Below, one piece after another: positions 58,506 through 64,000 of a DNA stretch of 64,000 nucleotides; the first letter of the stretch is position 1; each line of letters begins with the position of its first letter. The notes under the pieces were generated by a model that made no database searches, was not told the origin of the DNA, and saw nothing but the letters and a program-made list of their open reading frames with translations. This DNA is from Diplonema japonicum (Eukaryota; Euglenozoa; Diplonemea; Diplonemida; Diplonemidae). A program made the position numbers and the translations under genes. The stretch covers positions 372,001 through 436,000 of the forward strand of contig OZ025700.1 of the NCBI GenBank assembly GCA_964019335.1. Direction: 5' to 3'.

Positions 58506-59501
58506 TCATATGCCAGCAAGGACGACCCTTTCCTTTAACTCTGCAGGGAGCCTGACGTTCTTACTTTCAGCATATTTAACCAATACGGCTGCGCGGGCGA
58601 TGGTTCGCCGGGACTTGTGTTTAAGGTAATACATAATAAGTGCGGTGTAGGTGCGGATCTTCGGGTCCGCAGTGGAGGCGAAGGCAGCCTCAGCTAGGGA
58701 GAGGCTTTTGGCGTTATGTTTGGGGAGAGCGATGCAGGCAGTTAGAATCAGGAAGTTGAGGTACTCAGACCTGTGCTGTGTTTTGTGAATGCACTCCCAG
58801 AAGGAGTCAAAATCACCCCTGTTGACACACGCCTGACACAACGCTTCGCAGACGTAAAGAGAACACACGTCAAGCTGGTGATGGGCCATGCCGGCGAGAA
58901 CTGTTTCGGTCTGCTCCTTGCACGTGCAAAGCTTGAGTAGTTCCTCTGCCTCGCCTTGCGTCCAGGTATTAACTTCTAACGAGAGTGCCTCTTGCAAGTC
59001 AGTACACGATGCAATGAGGTACCGTCTGGCAGACTCCGTCAGCGGAATGGGGGGGTCATGGGACTGCATTTCGTCGAGGACGGAGGTGATTTTTGCCTTG
59101 TGTCCCGTGTTCTTATAGAGGAGGATGGCGGCCTCGAAGGCTTCTGGCCCTGGAAGAAATCCATCGTGAAGCATGACCGCCCACAACGACGTAAAGACCT
59201 CTTCGTTCCCCACACTCGCAAAGCCATGCAGGATAGAGTCGTGTGCATTTTTGTTTACCGGAAAACCCCGACGTTTAAGTTTCTTCAACTGCCACAACGC
59301 CTCGTACGGCTTCTTCCACCTGCACAAGAGCTTCACCATCACCGCTACGGTCTTCGGCCCCACATGGCACTTCCTCGCCTCTAACCCCTGCACCACTTCC
59401 CTGAGATTGTCACACGGACGTTCTGGTATCTTCTTACCGAACTTATCCAGCAAATAGCTGCAAACCCTACCGTCGGGCCATCTCAAGGGCGCCAACGGCA
59501 T
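58506..59501 (-). CDS. PPR-like helical repeat protein
   Basis: 331 residues from MPLAPLRWPDGRV. An open frame extends 65 codons further up but would overlap the next gene's end, so the internal Met is preferred. Repeating helix pairs are visible: PKTVAVMVKLLCRWKKPYEA, NKNAHDSILHGFASVGNEE, PEAFEAAILLYKNTGHKAK and IRTYTALIMYYLKHKSRRTI. These resemble degenerate PPR motifs, so organellar RNA binding is likely. The basic N-terminus could be a mitochondrial presequence. No introns. Confidence 0.72.
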   Translation of the reverse strand: MPLAPLRWPDGRVCSYLLDKFGKKIPERPCDNLREVVQGLEARKCHVGPKTVAVMVKLLCRWKKPYEALWQLKKLKRRGFPVNKNAHDSILHGFASVGNEEVFTSLWAVMLHDGFLPGPEAFEAAILLYKNTGHKAKITSVLDEMQSHDPPIPLTESARRYLIASCTDLQEALSLEVNTWTQGEAEELLKLCTCKEQTETVLAGMAHHQLDVCSLYVCEALCQACVNRGDFDSFWECIHKTQHRSEYLNFLILTACIALPKHNAKSLSLAEAAFASTADPKIRTYTALIMYYLKHKSRRTIARAAVLVKYAESKNVRLPAELKERVVLAGI

Positions 59502-59601
59502 TCTGTGTGGCGTTTTGTTAGAAGTAAACTTTGAAGTGAATTGAAAGAAAGGGCAAACGATCTCAATGTGGAAACAAGGAGATACTGTGGGCGGGTCATG
59601 G

Positions 59602-62600
59602 TCATAGTGAGCACTGCATGAGGTGCTGCTCATGCCATGATGGTGTTCTAACGACAGCTGGGGGAGAGCCAATGGGTTCCAGTCTGGGGGAGGCACCTTG
59701 CCTTATAACAGGCGAAGTGGAGGAAAGAACCCTGTCAGCCGAGGGTGGGGCGATCGGGGGGAGGGGTGCGGCAGTACGTGAGTCCCACGCTTGCAAGGCA
59801 CGCTTCCTGCTAAGTAACAATTGCAACTCCTTCTGTGTGTGAGTGAACTCCATCTTTCTCCCTTCAACAGAGATTTTCAGCTGCTGTCTTTCCAACGTTT
59901 CCTGCATCTTCACACTCGTGCGCTGCTTGCCTTCTCTTTTCTCCAAGTGCATCGCAGCTTTCGCTATGTTCACAGCCAGCACTTTGTGGCTCATCATCAT
60001 CTTGCACGCACCCCATTCAGAAATAATCTGAATAAAGCAGCTCGTTTGCTGTTTCGAGACCTCCCACCGCACTGCGTCCTCCTCCTTTTCCACATCAGCG
60101 AGGGTCACCTCTTCGACGTGCTCTTCGGTCGTGTGCATTGCATCATGCAGGTAGTGCACAAACACCCGAGACAAGCATCCCTTCCCCAGCCTCTGTAGCA
60201 GCTGTGACACCTTGAAGTACTTCCTCTGTTTGGAACGTTCTATAACCTTTCGTCTGCCTGCTTCACGTTTGAATTCGGTACCCACTGCGGCGGCTAGCCT
60301 GCCGCAAAGTATCACAATAGCTGTCCCTGTTTCCTTCACGAACACTCGCCACAGAACAGCAGAAACGCCAATCTTGCTCGCAACGCACATGATCTCTGTT
60401 GCTTTGAGAAGAATGTCATTTCTTTGCGTCTGCACACACAAAACAGGGATGATCCCCGACAGGCACGTTATGAACGAGGCCAGTTCCATACTGAAACGCA
60501 CAGTGCGTCGTTTCTGCAGCAACGTATCGTAGCGCAGCTGCTTGTGGGCAAGCTCAACCCTGGACAATAGCGTAGCCGCTTTCTGGCGTTTTGCCTGTGT
60601 GGTATTTTAGTGTTGCACATCGGGCTGCATACCTTGTGGTGGACTTTGAACCGATACAGAGTCTCGAAGCGGCACCGCAAGTCGCTCAACATGAACTTGC
60701 GTAAGAGTTTCAAGCACAAGATGTGCTTGCGTCTTAATTCTTTGCCGACGGAGATGTTGCTGTGTAGATATGCGAGGTAGCGCCGCCCCAGAGCTTCCTT
60801 GGTTTTTCCTTCCAGTTGCACGAGTCGTGCGTTCAACAGGAAGGATCTTGCTGCGTAGTGGCCTGCAACGCAAGAAGCAAGGATGCCAGCTGCGGCAGTG
60901 GAGGTAAGCATCTTCAGCATCCCAACTCTACTATGATACCCGTTACATATCGATACGATGGTTGTTTTAGCACGCGTCACTAGTGCGTGGTTCTGCCCCA
61001 GAACACTACGAACCGCCACACCTTTGCCAACTCTTTGGAGGAAGGCGGTCATGCGGCGCTTGGCTTTCACAATTGCAAAATCCTTGTAGTACTTCACGCG
61101 CAAGCGAGTCTGAGTAAGCACTAATAGCCGTTTCGCAAGGTCTTCGTTCGCTTTCCGTTTGAACTCGATCTCTTTCTTCTTCTTCAGAACGTTCATGAGT
61201 GTCGTGTACCGTGAGCGGAGCAGCACCACTTGCATCTTGGTGAGAAGTTGAGCAGAATTCCTCTCGTCTTTAGTCCTCTTCTCTTTCTTGAGGCATGCCC
61301 TGGTCACATAACCTTTGCCAATCCTTTGTAGCAGCTTCGTCACCCTCCCTTTGAGGATCCCGAGCCGTTTCCTGGCATAGTATCCTCTGAAAGTTTTCGA
61401 CAGCAGGGTAGCGATCTGACGGAATTGCAGTCTCGACTTGAATTCCAGCTCACTGTCGTACACCCGCCAAGCCCTTTGGATGCTGCAGGCAGCCTTCTCC
61501 CGCCTGACGAGGTGCCTTCCTGTCATGCCTCTTCCGGTTTTTTGCAATTTGTGTAGGCTGTTGATTTCCACACGATTTTGCATTGCGATTTTGTGTGCAA
61601 CAAAACATCTCCAGCAGCGCTGCATAACCTCCGCAGCCGACCTTCTTGTGTGTAATCTGTTTGTTTCCTTTCTGCAGGGAATGCCGCGTCCTGCTTTTTG
61701 CAAAATTCTGCAGGCCACGCGTACGCGGTTGATCTGTCTTCTAGCCATGTAAGCTCTGCCTTCGCGCTGCAGCAGCCACATGCCACCTCTCCTGTTCCGC
61801 GTTTCATAGTAATTGTCCCTTGCAGCACGCACCTTGTACATCAAGCGAACGTTTCTCAAGAACCTCGTGGCTACTTCGGTGCATGCGCCTTGGATGCCAG
61901 TGATCCTCAGTGCCGACACCACGTGGCGCACAGCATACCCACGACCTGCTCTCTGCACGTGTTTCACGGCTTTTAGCAGCACCACATAGTCCTTTTGGCA
62001 CTGAACACGTGTGAACAGGGCCCGCCCTGCTCTTTGCAGACGTCCCGTGCCACGCTTTATGACCCTCCTGCCGATGTCAGCTTCTCTCGTCAGCATTGCT
62101 AACAATATCCCGCCAGGGCAGATATCTTTCAAATCACAGGTGCGCAGCTCTCCACCGTGAATCTCCATTAGACGCGATCTCTCTACGAAGCCCCTGCTAC
62201 AACGCTGGAGCAGCGCCACAGATCTCTTTACGGTGGATATAGCTAACCTGTCTGCCATGCCACGTCCGAGTTTTTGGAGATTATAGCACTCTTTGATTTG
62301 CACAATACGTTTCCGTTCCACATAGCCCCTGCCCAACTTCTGTACGTAGAGCCGCGAGATCTCTTCCTTTTGCCGCTGTGTCTCAGCTGCCTTGATTGCC
62401 CACGTGTGCTCCCTTCCTCGATGTCCTCGAGACACCCGACATAGCATACCAGCAGCGCTCCTCCGCAGCTCGCGTGAGGCTTCTTCTCTGGACGCTTCCA
62501 GCTTCACGTAGACCCTTCCCAACAACCCCCTTCCAAGGCACTGCAAGTATCGACTTACGTGCAACAGTCTTAGAAGGTGGTACATCGCGGCTCGTCCCTT

Positions 62601-63953
62601 GCTGCCTTGGTGGACGTGCTGGATTGTTCGAGCTGATCTTGTTTCATTTCGGCGTTGTTTGAGCGTTGCCTTCGCCCTGTGGCACTTCCACAGCATCTGC
62701 ACGGTGCGTGCCGACTTGTCCTCAATACGTTTTGTTTTCATTGCCTTGCAAGCAGCACGCACCCTCCATAATCGCTGCGCCATCTCTGCAGATTTAACTA
62801 ACTGTAGATATGCAAACAGCCTCATTCGGGCTATGTGCCCCCTTCCCACGCGGGACATGTGGAGTGCTGTTACAAGGTGCTTCAGACTGACTCTAACTAT
62901 GTACCCTCTGCACAGTCTTTGCAGCTGCTTGGTAGCCCGGAAGTGAATGGCACGCTGTTTGAAGAACTTCAAAGCGCAGTACCGCCTGTACATGCACTGT
63001 ATCATCAGAACCGACTTGTTTTCTTTCGCATATCGTGTTTTGTCTCTGCTGAACATGGCGCGCCCTATCCTTTGCAGATTGGCAACATCGACACGCAGCC
63101 TGCTCATCCTGAACCTGAAGATGCTCCCACGGCCCACTTTTTGCAGTATGTTGATCCTTCTGCACTGGGTGTTGAACTCTCTTTCTGCCAAGCGTCGCTT
63201 CCACATTTTCTGCAGAGCAACTGCAGCTCGCGCTGACCTTTGCTTGTGCAACTCCAGGACCTTTTTGAATTGTGCTCTTGTCATCACGCCCTTCCAATGT
63301 TTCTGCACCAACACAGCTGCGCGAGTTGTGAATATGAGCTCCTTGAATGCCTTCCTTGCCAAATACGACTTTGCGATGGCCTGGCAGAAGAATATCTTAT
63401 CCATGTCGGCGGCGTCACCATAAAGAATGACGTCTCTGTTGGTTGTGAAGTCGGTCAGTGGCCGATTGTTAGAGGCTGCCCTCGACACCCTCCGAGTGTT
63501 CCTCGCATTCAAGGCACGCACGCGGGCTCTTATGAAGATTGTGATCCTTGTCTCTACGACAGCCCTGTCTTGCTGCTCGTCTTGCTCAACGACTGTTCTG
63601 TTGAAAGCCTCGTTGTGCACGTCTGCCAACGTGTAAAAGACACCTGCAAAGAGCGACCCGTCGTGGGCGACGAGGTCACGCTCAGAAAACTCAAACCGGA
63701 TCAGCTCCACGCAGTCAAAGAACACGAGAAACATCTCAAAGCTCTTCTGTCCAATGCCTCCATAATCCCTCGGCACGTCTGCGAGCTTCATGGCGTCTTC
63801 CAGTATCGCTGCCACTGCATCGGGCATCATCTTCAGAAGCTCGCAAACTGCGTAAAGTGTCATGTCCCCGACGGGGAGGGTGAGCTGGTACGCACGCATG
63901 AGCCACACCCTGTGTCGGTCCTCAAGGATGTCAACGGCGTTCTTCTGGGTCAT
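59602..63953 (-). CDS. Giant IQ-like repeat protein, one intron
   Basis: About 1437 residues after removing intron 60595-60632 (38 nt, GTATGCAGCC...CCACACAG), which joins YRFKVHHK to AKRQKAATLLSRVELA. From residue about 210 to 1140 there are dozens of degenerate basic repeats of about 25-35 residues with the core LQ(R/K)xGRGxxxR: LQKVGRGSIFRFR, LQRLCRGYIVRV, LQKLGRGYVERK, LQRIGKGYVTRA. They resemble IQ motifs (IQxxxRGxxxR) with Gly in place of a hydrophobic residue. The C-terminal 300 residues are helical with a Pro/Ser end. Calmodulin or centrin binding and a cytoskeletal role are inferred. The frame is open to the window edge, so the start at MTQKNAVDILEDRH is provisional. Confidence 0.82.
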
Positions 63954-64000
63954 TTTCCCAACAATAGACACAAGGAGGAAGTTGCTGCTGATGATGAGCT

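Overview
The window looks like nuclear DNA of a single-celled eukaryote, most probably a euglenozoan and best fitted by a diplonemid. About 35 genes all read on the minus strand, like the one-way clusters of Euglenozoa. The papain-type protease pair (54879-57293) resembles cruzipain across the mature domain, and the histones H3 and H4 carry kinetoplastid-like departures from the usual eukaryotic sequence (RRWRPGT in H3, GITKGSIRR in H4). Unlike kinetoplastids, several genes have short spliceosomal introns (35-72 nt, GTATG...CAG). An AG in a CACAG-like context a few tens of bases before many start codons would suit spliced-leader trans-splicing, but this is inference. The assignment is not proven.

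Coding DNA is GC-rich and balanced. Spacers are mostly long A/T (and some G/C) homopolymer runs, and the same runs fill many introns. Left part (1-18.3 kb): the 3' part of a coiled-coil protein, a kinesin with an EF-hand-like tail, cysteine synthase, the flagellar protein CFAP144/FAM183, phosphohistidine phosphatase, an LRR dual-specificity phosphatase, guanidinoacetate methyltransferase, a two-TM membrane protein, a PPR protein and an ADAL-type deaminase with a decayed fragment downstream. 18.3-21.1 kb is gene-poor and holds only coding-like scraps.

Middle (21-45.3 kb): a membrane-anchored protein with a ubiquitin-like region, a His/Gln-rich protein, several unrecognised proteins, a large LRR protein, SURF1, a second two-TM protein, a coiled-coil protein, a multi-TM protein, a bacterial-type aconitase B with four introns, a patatin-like lipase without its catalytic motifs, a protein fusing a translin and a TRAX-like domain, and a RING/RanBP2-zinc-finger/MIB-KEG-repeat ubiquitin ligase.

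Right part (45.3-64 kb): a dispersed-repeat island, a secreted protein, an acidic-tailed unknown, an ABC half-transporter, a second copy of the translin/TRAX fusion apparently identical over about 1.25 kb, another membrane-anchored protein, two tandem cathepsin-L-like proteases, histones H3 and H4, a PPR-like protein, and a giant protein built from degenerate IQ-like repeats.

The genes are a mix of housekeeping, flagellar, mitochondrial and lysosomal functions; nothing suggests a pathway cluster. The most unusual items are the single-chain translin-TRAX protein with its recent duplicate, the intron-bearing AcnB, the apparent lipase pseudoenzyme, and homopolymer-filled introns, three of them in-frame multiples of three without stops.
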